Origin: Vanessa cardui
Taxonomy: Eukaryota; Arthropoda; Insecta; Lepidoptera; Nymphalidae
Length of the DNA: 64,000 nucleotides
Direction of reading: 5' to 3'
Assembly: GCF_905220365.1 (NCBI RefSeq)
Contig: NC_061147.1
Span: 7,130,001-7,194,000, forward strand
Positions 33,111-44,284 of the stretch are shown piece by piece; the stretch's first letter is position 1; every line of letters begins with the position of its first letter. The notes under the pieces are model-generated. The model worked only from the letters and a program-made list of their open reading frames with translations, made no database searches and was not told where the DNA came from. A program made the translations under genes and the position numbers.

Positions 33111-33269
33111 TATGTATAGGTACATCAAAAAGTTTAAGATTTTTATTTGTCCATGCTGACAACGTCACTATGACGTAGAAAACACAAGACAACCGAAAAT
33201 TGTCGTAATTGATGTGAAAAGCTCTTCGTGTGAGGGCGACTGACTAACTATTTATATAGATTATATATC

Positions 33270-33470
33270 GATCGGTTATGGGTTCAAATCCAGTTAATCA
33301 TCATAGAATATTCAACTTTTTTTTAAATGCTTCTTTCACAGACCAGCGCGATTTGAATAATTCAAGTGGTGCTGGTCCGTGAAAGAAACCTTCATGAGAC
33401 AAACCTGTTCTCTCATGAAGGCTTTAAAAGTATTGCTCGGCATTGAGACATTTACCAGCTTAACTATATA
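33270..33470 (+). repeat. SINE family I relic carrying two hairpins
   Basis: The B box 'tatgggttcaaatccagtta' and the body pieces 'gtgaaagaaaccttcatgag' and 'gacatttaccagctt' place it in family I. Inside, 33333-33357 and 33361-33385 form 25-base arms with four mismatches and a 3-base loop, and 33389-33399/33411-33421 form perfect 11-base arms. Confidence 0.5.
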
Positions 33471-33808
33471 TAACATATTATTCAACATATCTTTGATAGA
33501 ATGAGATAAGTTTTAAAAGATTTTTAATATTCGAAATACTTGCATCTTGTCTTCAGAGATGGATATTTCTTTCATTACTTTTATACTGTAATATTATTCG
33601 CAGCCCGTGATTATTTTCTACTGATTCAGAGGCTTTGTTTCAGTACCTGGATTGCGCTACTAAAAATATAGTTGCAATTTCTATGAAGAAATTTTTAATT
33701 GCAGCTGAAGCTGGCAGTGTTTCGTAAAGCACAACATCTGCCTCTAAATCTTCTACGGTAGTATTTCCGATAAATCAGATTATAAGTGCATAGGAATAAG
33801 ACTTCAAG

Positions 33809-33893
33809 CCGGTATACAGCAATATTAACTACTGCTAATTGCTGGTAGGCCGCTGGTAACCCACCCAGACAGACTAGCACAAAATTAACACCA
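33809..33893 (+). repeat. SINE-like family A 3' fragment
   Basis: 'cttcaagccggtatacagca', 'atattaactactgctaattg' and 'cccacccagacagactagca' match the last third of the family. Confidence 0.55.
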
Positions 33894-34789
33894 AGTTGAA
33901 GTTCAGTTATTTGAGGAACATTTAAGGACACGTTTTTTTAATTTATGTAAATATTTTAATAATGTCTAACAGCCTATCTGTTCCAGTTTTAATTAAAACT
34001 ATTGACAAGCGTTAATGTAACGTGATACCATATATGTGTATGTTTATATGAGGCGATATATTAGAATATAACCATTAAAGTATACATTAGTTATATTGTA
34101 AATGTTACTTTTAAAAACAGTGATTTAACTGACATGTCTATTTTTTTTAATATCAATTAACAAGGCACAAGTGCTACGTTGTATGTGACAGACCAATGCA
34201 AAACTTATTTGACATCTGTCATTGTCGACGAAACATAAACGCGGTTATATTATAAAGTTGCTACAACATCTACGTGACCTCTTTGCTCAGTTTTCAAACT
34301 GTACTTCAGTGCAATTTATAATCTTAATCATAAGTGTAAAGGATTGTGTTTAACTCGAAATAAACAACTTATATTGACAGTTGAATTTCCTTTTTAAATA
34401 TTCGCCTCGGTATTTGTAGAAAAAACTCGAATTACAAAGTCTTTTTTATTCTTTTTCTGCATCTATGTTTATTATATGTACATTTATATTTTAAGATTGT
34501 AAATACTTTATTTTATAATAAAAGTCTCTCATTTCCAATTTCAATTACCTATTCATCGCAATGGAAACCCGTTTTATAAATTGATCATTAAACTTACTTA
34601 TAGCAATTTATAATAATTATATATTTATAACAATCGTAATCATAGTCTAAGTTTTTTACTAAAAAAAATAGCTGTCATTTTTAAAAATCGAACGTAAAAA
34701 AAACGAAACATAAAACGGTTAATATAAATAGTCGTAACAACACAAACGACTCAGCAGTAAAACTCTGACTTCGCATTCGTACCTTCCCG

Positions 34790-35150
34790 AGTAACTTTTC
34801 ACCCCACGAAGACGGAAAATTTACATAAATTTACAAATTTCGCTACGAAATAAGGCACAGCATAGTTCGCGGGTCACCCCCCAGGCCCCCGGGCCCCTCG
34901 CCCCTAGTTGGGGAGGGACCGTTTTTCATGTTTAATTTTAACTTTGCTGGTATTAATAAATGTTACAGTCTTTCGTGGAGAATTTTACGCTGGGATCCTT
35001 TGGTTTTCATATGGATACAGTTATGCCGCGCGGGGGACTTTAGTTTTATAGTATAATTAGTTTTCGAGTTGACGCCGTGACGCGCTTGTAAAAATTAATG
35101 AGCGCTTTGCATTTGCAGCGTTTTGTTTTCGCTTCGGATGTCTCATTTAT
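34790..35150. other. GC-rich noncoding island
   Basis: 'acccccaggcccccgggc' type sequence and 'cctcgcccctagttggggag' are followed by 'gttatgccgcgcgggggact', 'gagttgacgccgtgacgcgc' and 'aatgagcgctttgcatttgc'. None of the repeat families matches, and no frame is convincing. It also holds ATTAG, TAATG and TTTATG homeodomain-like words. I suggest a conserved regulatory element, without proof. Confidence 0.35.
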
Positions 35151-35254
35151 GAATGTTTTACGTGAACTTTTTTAATATTCATGAAGTAAATTCCAACATT
35201 TATTTAAATATAAAATGATTGTTGCCATTTTGTTTATCCAGCACATACCTACTA

Positions 35255-35437
35255 TAATAATATTATAAATGCGATAGTAACTCTGTCTGTATTTCACAGC
35301 TAAACCTTAAAACCGATTTCATTATCTTTGCTATGAAGCGAGCTAGAACCATAAAAAACATAGGATACTTTTTTTACACCTGAAATCTACGAACGACTAA
35401 AAAAACGCAGGTGAAACCGCGTTCGAATACTAGTTAA
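35255..35437 (+). mobile_element. Helitron-like family D
   Basis: This starts 'tataataatattataaatgc', continues 'gatagtaactctgtctgtat', and ends 'cgcaggtgaaaccgcgttcg' with CTAG|T at about 35433. The hairpin is partly decayed. Confidence 0.65.
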
Positions 35438-36120
35438 ATATATACTTCTATTCTATTCCATGTAGATGTCTTTATCTTGCTATAATTTTAAATGTCGATG
35501 TTATCAAAAGATTCATCGAATGAGCATTCAATATATTTTAATAACCTTTTTATTGTTAGTACTATGTTTTTTATGTTTAATATTTTAAGTAAGTACATAT
35601 ATTACTCAATTTGTATAATAACTATTATTATTGTGTACATTCGTTAAAGTGGTCAGAAATATCAAAATACAAAACAATAATAAAAACTCATTTCAATGCG
35701 TCCACAGATAAAAAATAATTTGTATTCAAAAGTGAATCTTACAAACGTAATATAAAATAAATACCTTAATATCGTCGGGTGAGGCTAAGCCGTGGTATAA
35801 AACAAGGAGTGGAATATTAAAACGGTAGGAACGAACGCCATTAAAATGCGTAATTGCTGGATTAGACCGCCCAAGATTCCTCTATCTCTACCGAACTGAA
35901 ATACTAGCGCCACAGATTAAATAATGTTGTTTTATCTATGGCCTTGTTTTTTAAGCTACGGACTAATGAGGTTTTATGTGATCTTGTTTATGTTTTTGTG
36001 TCTGTTTTATAAAGTGCTTTTGTTAATGCAGTTGGTATCAAGGTTATTCTTAAAATAAGTTATGCATCGTTTTCTTAATATAATTAATGCGTATTTTACA
36101 ATAAATCCTTTTTTTTTCAG

Positions 36121-36174
36121 TTCCAAACCAGCTACGTGAAGAAAACACCATTGAAAATTCCAGAAATATATTAA
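36121..36174 (+). other. Possible short terminal exon
   Basis: A textbook acceptor, CCTTTTTTTTTCAG, ends at 36120. The following frame reads FQTSYVKKTPLKIPEIY and stops at 36172-36174. No polyadenylation signal is obvious nearby, and T-rich acceptors arise by chance in such DNA. Confidence 0.2.
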
Positions 36175-36299
36175 CGTGATATATAATATTTTCAAAAGCA
36201 ATACACGAGTATAATCAATCATGTTTTTGAATTAAATTAAAGTTCATATGTTTTTCATACAACACAATGCAATTAATAGCTTGATATATCATTTGACTT

Positions 36300-36352
36300 C
36301 ATAATGTGCAGGTTTTCTCATAATATTTTTCGCTGAGCACGAAATTAACTAG
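36300..36352 (-). repeat. SINE family I fragment
   Basis: On the minus strand 'ttcgtgctcagcgaaaaata' and 'ttatgagaaaacctgcacat' match the middle of the family. Confidence 0.5.
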
Positions 36353-36479
36353 ACGGAAAAATTAAGAAGCTTATCCAGGCTAGAATCTGCTAACTTTAGA
36401 CCTGCTAGATTATAAGTTAGATAGCAACAATACAGATATTACAAAAAAATAATATTTTTTTTCTATTCTATTACGTTAG

Positions 36480-36610
36480 TCTATGGCGAGTTCAAGATGG
36501 CGTATTGCTAATTTGAACCTCGCCTGTGCCGACGTGCTTCCCATGCGTCATGAGCGAGTCTCAAGATTACGCGATTTACTGCTGGTTTTTCATACTCAAT
36601 ACAAATTAAG
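36480..36610. other. Lower-AT island with YY1/Pho-like motif
   Basis: 'gttcaagatggcgtattgct' contains the CAAGATGGC core recognised by YY1/Pho. Also 'cctgtgccgacgtgcttccc' and 'catgagcgagtctcaagatt'. No repeat match and no splice-bounded frame. Confidence 0.3.
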
Positions 36611-37329
36611 TTACGGGAATAGAAACTATAAATAGGTTATTTTACATCGTGTATTGTGTTATATATTAGTTAGTTGATTACTGAAGACGAAATTTTAAAG
36701 TCGAATTTGAGTGACGAAAATAAAACCTAAAAAAAACAGATATGACCGTATATTCTTATTCTGTTACTGGAAAGTCTACATTTTTATGAAAAGAAATTGT
36801 AGGTATTCTTGCAACTATTTGATTAAAAAATAAAACTATACATTTTTTTTTTAAAAGACATTCCTTTTCCATTATTATAAATATAACAGATACATAATAC
36901 ATGCTTTTTCGTATTTCGAAGCACGCCGTCTCCGCGTTTTATGCCTTCGAACTCGGCTCGAACGCGCCTCTGAATTTAAATGGATTAATGTTTAATTCGC
37001 TTGCCTTGATTTAAATTTGGAACGTTGTAGTTCATTTTATGATATGCCAGTATTAAAAATATTAATGACACTTTTTGTACTCTCATATTAAAAAGGTTTT
37101 ATACGTTTTCAAGTACCGCTTTATAAAACGTGTTTTAATCTTAATACCAATAATATATATTTGTAAGCTTGTTACGTGTATTTAAAAAAGAGGTTTTATT
37201 ATTAAAATTGAGTGGTATGCAATAAAAAAGTTTCAGATTTACCGTTTGGGAACAAGATAATGTGTTCACTGTGAATAAAACAACCCTCGGATCCGTAACA
37301 TGTACAAAAAAAAAAAACATATTAAAACA

Positions 37330-37640
37330 TTCATAAAACGAGGCGAAAAGTTTTTGCCTCCACCGGGGCGTAGCCCCTCTTGTACATCTATAAATCTATA
37401 TGACGTCATTAAGAAAGCTGAGCAGCAACGTCTTGTGTATATCCGTCTCGCTCACACGCGTTGTTTTTTCATACGAGTCGTTTCGTCGAAAGAGTGGATG
37501 TCTTAAGAAGGAAAAGAGCTATCTTTTCTCTCTCTCGACGTCTTACAATGGAGAAAAGACGGTGGAAATTAAATAATACTTTGTCGTTTATTGAAATTGC
37601 GTGGGGTGGGTGAAGATTGTGAAATTTTTGGGGGGGATAG
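37330..37640. other. Lower-AT island with CRE and short hairpin
   Basis: 'caccggggcgtagcccctct' can fold on itself. It is followed by TGACGTCA at 37401-37408, 'tccgtctcgctcacacgcgt', and a CTCTCTCTCGACGTC run (GAGA-type on the other strand). The 68-codon plus frame across it looks incidental. It is possibly a promoter. Confidence 0.3.
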
Positions 37641-38574
37641 GTAAAAACATATCGATTTTAACCATGATTAGATGTTTTGCGTATAGATTTTGAGGCGTTG
37701 TTTTGTTCTAATACTGCAGCCATAATATACGTCTGCCTTTAAATTGACCGCTGGTCAGGTACATTCATAATATTATAATCTTCATTAAATATAAATATCA
37801 TAGATATCCAAGACATCAACCAATTTAAATAAAAATAAACTTCTTATTATTCAGATAATTAACGTGTAAATTTTATATTAATAGTAAATTAAAAAAAAAC
37901 TTATTTCAATTGCTAGACGGAATTTGATTAATGGCAACCCAACTCAGATGAACGGTGAGGTCATTGATCTTTACTAATTTTAATTGTATTGCTGTATGCG
38001 AATTTCTTTTGATTATTTTGTAAAATGTTGAAATCAAGTTTTAAATTATGTAATATGTGTAATTATTCTATATTCAATAAAGAGATAGTACGATTCTTTT
38101 AATTTAATTTAAAAAAAAAACGAAATGGTTGTCAATAAAACACACATGCCTACAACCTTGTAAACACGTTTATTATCGTGAAAAAACTTAAATTTATTTA
38201 TTCGCGTCTTCAGTATTTACTTTCAGCAAAAGACGTCTTGTGAAGGTCGAAATATGCTTGCCGCTTAAATCCATAAGCATTATCTGTATAAATAAAAATC
38301 AAGGCTCAATTTTAAATATTAAAAAAAAAATACATTTTTATACTAATCTTCTTTAAATAACATCTTGTACGAAATTACAACATTCTGCATAAATAGTACT
38401 ATTAAGACTTCGACTTTCAAATGTGAATAATTTAAGTAAAGTTAATATGAGTATTATTATAATTAAATAATTACTGACTTATTATCCGACCAAATTAAAA
38501 AGTCAATATTTCAAGGATCAAAAATCAAAACCATCGTCAATGTAACGTAGGTGTTTTATCGACGCCGTTATCAT

Positions 38575-38870
38575 TCTTCGAAATAAAATCGACAATACAA
38601 AGAGGGGGTGACTTACCCCCTGACAAAGGCCGGGCAAATAAGCCATTAAAAGCGTTGCGACGGTACTCAGCTATAAAATCTCTGCTTCTTGCCCCCTACA
38701 CCCCGAGGGGGCGCCCACCCCTCCGCGATAAACTGCTTTTATGCCGTTCCTACTATAATTAAAATGGCTTGACGTTTTCTAGCGCGCACGATAAAGAACC
38801 TAAGACGTTCGAAATTTAATTTAAACATTTTAATTGGCGCGAAAATTACATTATGGAAGGGGAGGTAACG
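38575..38870. other. GC-rich island with minus-strand promoter-like layout
   Basis: Minus-strand order: GCATAAAAGC (TATA-like, near 38745), a GC-rich stretch, then 'cttttaATGGCTTATTTGCC' and the donor CAGGGG|GTAAGTC near 38612. A first exon starting MAYLPGLCQG would fit. Both the promoter and the short frame could be chance. No repeat family matches. Confidence 0.3.
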
Positions 38871-39359
38871 TAATTATAATTCACCTTATATTTAATTATA
38901 AATTTATTAATTGTATGTCTTGAAATTTATTGAACATAAAACAATTTCATTTATATTTTATTGATAAGAAAATTATTATAAAATTAAAATGTTACATTTA
39001 ATTCTTACAAATAAAAAAATAAAAAAAGAATTTGAAATTGGAATGGAACCGGTTCGAAATTCAAATCGAACTAGTTTGTGTTCAGTTTGACGCAATGGAC
39101 ATCTACGTGTCCACCGGACTAGTCGCGAGGGTTGGAACGAGAATTCTATGGAATATTCGTTTTAACCGCTTTTTCAAATGTTGCCCAACTCGATTAACTG
39201 GACTATGATTAAGCACGTGGTTTTATAAAGGAAAAAAAAAACTGGAATTTCTTTTTACTATTTTCAAATTTACAAACGATATTGTGTATCTTTATCGATC
39301 CATACAAATATAAAAAGAGAAACTAAATTAATATCGGATAGCTTTTACTTTGTGATATA

Positions 39360-39460
39360 TGAGGTTTGATTGGATTGATTTAAGTTAAGATTGCAGGTCC
39401 AACCCCGAGCTAGGACCACTGAATAATCATATGCATAATTGTATAAATACGTGGTCTGCG
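39360..39460 (+). repeat. SINE family I head relic
   Basis: 'attgcaggtccaaccccgag' and 'aggaccactgaataatcata' align with the B-box region and following bases of 22563-22850. Confidence 0.45.
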
Positions 39461-39504
39461 GTTAAAAAAAAAACATTTTAATAAAATTTGAATTTAAATT
39501 AAAA

Positions 39505-39590
39505 AAAAATCAGTATGAGCCACGTCTTACAAGAAAAAAACGAGCTTGAAGTCCAGCGAAGATCTGCTGATGGGTTTTAAAATTATATAA
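39505..39590 (+). repeat. Shared short block K, copy 1
   Basis: 'agccacgtcttacaagaaaa' and 'gtccagcgaagatctgctga' recur at 56938-57015 with similar spacing and the same following AAAATATATAAAAC-type end. The class is unknown. Confidence 0.5.
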
Positions 39591-40317
39591 AACTAGAATG
39601 TAAAAAAGGCACTGGCAACTATAAGCCCGTGTATGTTGTAAATTAAATTAAAAAAAAAAGATAATCTCCATTTGTCAGATGAGAATCTGATAGCAAAATA
39701 CAAACGTTCTTTAAGATAGTGGTGTTCAAAAGGGGGACATTTCCTTATTGGTACTTACGACTATATGTAATTAAGTTGTCGATGTAAATAATTCTTATTT
39801 ACTTCTTCAAATTATAATTTCAATTTCGAATTTCGTCATTTTCGAAATTGATACAATATAGTTAATTATTCATTTTCAGTTTCCAGGTCTTAACGGAGAC
39901 GTAATATGATGTGAAGGTTGAGTATTGACAAGGGAACCAATGGACATACCTATACCGCATTTTTTATTAATTGATTAATCAAAATATATTAAATTTATAT
40001 TACACTAATTAGTTATATATATTGTTGGAAATAAATTTTCTTTGATTTTATTATTGCAATTAATTATATTTACATCATGAATATTACTTAAATATATAAA
40101 TACATTTTAAAAATTACCAATAAGAGAACTTTGAGTTATCATCTGATAATCAAAAATAAAACACATCGTTAAAACGCAGTCGGCGCGTTTTGTGGAGTGT
40201 CCTGTTATACCTGTCTGTTTTTTTTTAGGTAGGCAAATCTACCTTCTTAAAATGACTGACTTACTATCTTTTCTGTTCTTATACTCATATGTAGATATAA
40301 AGCTTCGTTTGTTATAT

Positions 40318-40465
40318 TTCAGTTCCCAAAGTTGGAGTATTGGCGATGAATGGTTAATATTTCTTAATATCCAGTGGTGACCATTTACCTTCAAGCTCAT
40401 TTGCATATTTGTCTTTTTTAGGTGAAAAATCAAATAATGGTAATAGCCCATCGGTTCACTTACCA
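40318..40465 (-). repeat. SINE-like family A relic
   Basis: 'agttcccaaagttggagtat', 'tggcgatgaatggttaatat' and 'ccagtggtgaccatttacct' are complement blocks of the family 5' half. The end at 'taccataggttacctgaaaa' is A-rich. Confidence 0.5.
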
Positions 40466-40890
40466 TAGGTTACCTGAAAAAAACATATCACTATTTGCCA
40501 TAATTAATACCGCATAACAATATTTTTTTTTTAATTTTAAACAAACATAAAAAATGACAAATCATTCTTTTTTTAAATTGAATTCAATTAATCACTATAG
40601 TCAAAATAAAGAGAGAGTATGTGAAAAATATATATTATCTATAAATGACCTGTGAATATAATTTATATATTTACGAGGCGAGTGGAACCCGCGTTAATTA
40701 AAGCGATGATCAAAGAAGAACGCCGCTCTCAGCTATTGTACCGACTTCCTGTTTGACACTACGCGGAGAATTGCCAAAGTGAAAACTTAACTATATTTCA
40801 TTTCTCTTGTAAAAAGAAAAACAAAAAATACCCTTTTCCCCTTATTGTATCAAGAAATATACATTTTCTATCTGTATTACATAAATGAAG

Positions 40891-40944
40891 TGGTATACAA
40901 AATTAAACACTAAAAAAATATTTAATGTTTAATTTTGTATACCA
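40891..40944. repeat. Perfect 19-bp inverted repeat
   Basis: The arm 'tggtatacaaaattaaaca' (40891-40909) is exactly complementary to 40926-40944, with a 16-base AT loop. No target duplication is seen. Confidence 0.85.
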
Positions 40945-41216
40945 TTTTTAAGACATTTATTGTTGCAAATATTATGTTTTAGATTATTTTTACTACCAGC
41001 TTGATATAACTTCGTATGACAAAATTATAGCTTCCAATATTTATGGATGACTACTGATACTGATACTGATATCCAATATTTATTAATGACTATATTATGA
41101 CTCACATATAAAGTTACGTGTACATTAAAGCTGTAGTTTCCAAACCTAGAGGAATCTTGCGTTACAAAATAAACGTGTATTTCAACTCATCTCTCTCCTG
41201 ACTTGTACGAATTGTC

Positions 41217-41560
41217 ATTTCAACTTTGCCGTTTCGTAAATTCAAATCGTTTATAAAAAATACATTGGTAAAAAAGGCATATTATTTGATACAAAATTAT
41301 GTAGATAATAAAAAAGCGTGGGGGTAATACTTGTTGACTTCCAAACAGGATATATTAATGTAAATAATTGTATTTAACTAACTAAACTTTGTATTTTTTG
41401 AATGTTGAAAAGGAGTAACTACTGAATTTTTTGCCGGTTCTTCTCGGTATAATCTACTTTCCGAACCGGCGGTAGCTTCACTTAATTGTAAAATAACGAG
41501 TCAAAAGTGCTTATAAAAGCCTACTTGAAGAAAGTTTATTTTGATTTTGATTATGATTTG
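41217..41560 (+). repeat. LINE family C C-terminus and 3' end
   Basis: This is close to 5520-5855 in sequence and order: 'tttgccgtttcgtaaattca', 'aataaaaaagcgtgggggta', 'cttttgccggttcttctcgg'-type block, 'actttccgaaccggcggtag' and 'aaagtttattttgattttga'. The coding part is only about 110 bases and out of frame. Confidence 0.8.
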
Positions 41561-41564
41561 ATCA

Positions 41565-42110
41565 TCATACTATAAAGAAGAGGGAAACAAAACATAATGA
41601 TGACACATTACTTATTCTAGGTACAATAGCTGAAATAGGGTTTAAAAGTATTATTATTCTTATTAATTTATTATAATAATAATAATATATTTATTTAAGC
41701 ATCTTTTTGAACAAAAACAAGATATGAACGATAATAACTGCGATAGTATAAAACTGCGGTGCACTTATTTACGCCCGCCAACAAAGCGACATTGCTCTAT
41801 TAATTAAGACACTTAAATTAATATATGAAAACAAAAAAGAAAAGAAAAATAAAACACTAATAAAATTTTGAATCGACCGATTACAAGATTTAAAAAAATA
41901 AATAAAATAAAATTACTAACATCACCAAATAAAGAATAAATATTAATATCATTAGGGCTATGGTATATATATAATAATTGCTATGTGTAAACTATAAATT
42001 ATAAATCTGCAATTTATACATTTTAAAATTTTGTCGTTTTGTTTAAACATAATATAACTTACATAACAATCTACTAAACAAAAACATATTATGTAAAAGA
42101 AATTATAAAT
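41565..42110. other. No gene recognised
   Basis: This is very AT-rich sequence with a TTATTATTATAATAATAATA stretch near 41650. No repeat family or exon is visible. Confidence 0.5.
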
Positions 42111-42114
42111 GAAA

Positions 42115-42300
42115 GAAATTCCACTTATCCTCGTATACATGAATCCCAACGAGCGAGCGCCATCTTGAAGGAAAACACAAAGATGCTGAATGGTGAAATT
42201 TTCTTGTGTAATTTTCACGCGTACCCCCCCTCCCTTCCACGCCTCGGGGTAATTTCCGAGACCAGTATAGCTTGAACCGGTTTGGAATTTGCTCGAACAA
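42115..42300. other. Lower-AT island with YY1/Pho and CTCF-like word
   Basis: 'gcgagcgccatcttgaagg' is the reverse of CAAGATGGCGC. It is followed by 'ttcacgcgtaccccccctcc' and 'cacgcctcggggtaatttcc'. An open minus-strand frame crosses it but has no splice sites. It may be a promoter or regulatory element. Confidence 0.3.
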
Positions 42301-42344
42301 AAGATTGATGTTTTTTATAAATATAGCACAGTAATGTAACAATA

Positions 42345-43180
42345 TCTTAAATGGTAATTTGTTACTAAGTATTAATAATTTATAAAAACAAAATTAATTA
42401 AAATTTTGAATTTAGAAGATACTGTATTTTATCCATCGAATTATTACGTACCTATTTGAAAATAATTAATTTTAGAAAAGCGTACATTGATACATATATG
42501 TAGATTATTATTTATATACATACTCGTAAATCAGAGGCTCTCTGGATTTTAATATAGAGTATATTTTTGAAACTAGCTTTGTGTATATCTTTCAAATATT
42601 TATTATGACGGTAGTTCTTTTGAGTGAAATAACTTAACTTTAAACATATTTTATGAAGTACATATATTCGAGTTATACGTTTATAATTTATTGGAACATA
42701 TTTTGAAATTCAACAAACAAAAAAATATTTTTATTTTAAACTTTGAACTATTATTGGATATTGCAACTATAAAATACTTCTAAATCTTAAATATTCATTA
42801 TTATTAATTTGAAAATTTTACATTTGTTACAAATTCTATGGGATTTTATTTTTTTGAAATATTTGTATTATATATGACTGCTCTAACTGTAGAATTACTA
42901 GACATAGTAAATATGTTTTGAAGTTATAACATGGAATTTAAACATACAAAAAATGACGAGATTTATTTATTTGAATTCCATATACTAATAAACATATTAG
43001 CCACTTACATAGTGCCTAGATTGTATTTTAAAATTACAAAATAGTTATTGTTTGATTACGGTTAATAAACATTGTATAAGATACAATAAGATAGTCATAT
43101 ATATAACATAGTACGAATGTATTGACCGCCATTCATTACCTTCATAATATATTTATACGTACGATGTTTAAACTAAATAC
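42345..43180. other. No gene recognised
   Basis: This is AT-rich, with no element family seen and no open frame of note. Confidence 0.5.
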
Positions 43181-43184
43181 ATAG

Positions 43185-43222
43185 TTAATATATAGTGTAA
43201 GATTGAGCCGCGGGCGCGAGTC
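43185..43222 (-). other. Possible short terminal exon
   Basis: On the minus strand a branch-like TAACTAAT and TTTTCTTGTAG precede GACTCGCGCCCGCGGC, a sharp rise in GC. One frame reads LAPAAQSYTIY and then TAA at 43185-43187. The other two frames run further. The signals are good but the exon is too short to trust alone. Confidence 0.25.
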
Positions 43223-44109
43223 CTACAAGAAAATTAGTTATTAAAATTTCACCGACGCTCCAAAATTTATCTCAGACGCGGTGTAGTTGGATGGATTACA
43301 CTTGATACTTTATTTTATAAATTATATTTTATGTAACATCAAAATTAATCCACTTCCCTGTTAAAACAGTAGTTGAAACTTAACTGGCATAAGTGTTAAA
43401 ATATGATTATTATATTAAGTTCTAATATATATGCTGTATGTTTCCCTAATAAATAAAATTAACAAAATATCATATATTGTAAGTTTGATACAATATGTAA
43501 ATATGTCAATACTGTAAAAATTATAGAAATAGATTGTTCGACCGCTTTTAAAGATTCTTTTGTTTCTTATTTTACTCACGGTATACGTAATAAAATTTAG
43601 TCCTATTAAATTTGACGCTATATATATGTATTTATCACAAAGTCATATCTATTGCTAATGAATACTTAGCAGATGGCCTTTTAAAATAAATTTACTTGAA
43701 ATATATCAAAGGTGTATTTGAAAGACGGTACGATTGTCTAATTTTTTATTCAAAATTATTAATTTGAAAAAAATCTTGAACTAAACCAGTTTTATCCAGA
43801 AATAACCAGCGTAGAACGGGTTTCTCACGACAATGGAAGGTCAAGACGACCAGCGGTCAACGCGTGGGAAAGGGGTGCGAAGGGTGACTTTGATGAGAAT
43901 CATCGTTGTGTATCAACCGTTAGAAGTCTGTAATAAATATATTTTTATCTGGTTTATTTAAAAACATTTTTTTTTGTAATAATATTATTTAATAAATGTT
44001 TTAAAAATGAAATTGTTTTTTATTCATGTTTTTAATTGGGACGTAATTTGATCGAATCAGAAAATAGTTTTGCTCAATAGTGCTACAATTAAATATGATA
44101 TAAAAAACC

Positions 44110-44280
44110 ACTCAATGTTAACCGACGGTTGCTCATTCAAACCGGAACAAATAGGTACCACTGATTTTTACTATGATTGCTTAATTTATGTTTATAAATA
44201 TTCGTCTCAATTTAGTCATGAAAATTTTCATCATGTATTGGATGAAATACTGAGTATATCATTGTTGGAATAGCATTTTG
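44110..44280 (+). repeat. SINE family I, decayed
   Basis: 'ggttgctcattcaaaccgga', 'aggtaccactgatttttact' and 'gcttaatttatgtttataaa' follow the family order. The 67-codon frame across it is not a gene. Confidence 0.5.
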
Positions 44281-44284
44281 GAAT

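Noticed and set aside
42103..42342. 79-codon minus-strand frame
   Set aside because: It spans a GC island and AT-rich flanks, with no splice sites at the composition change.
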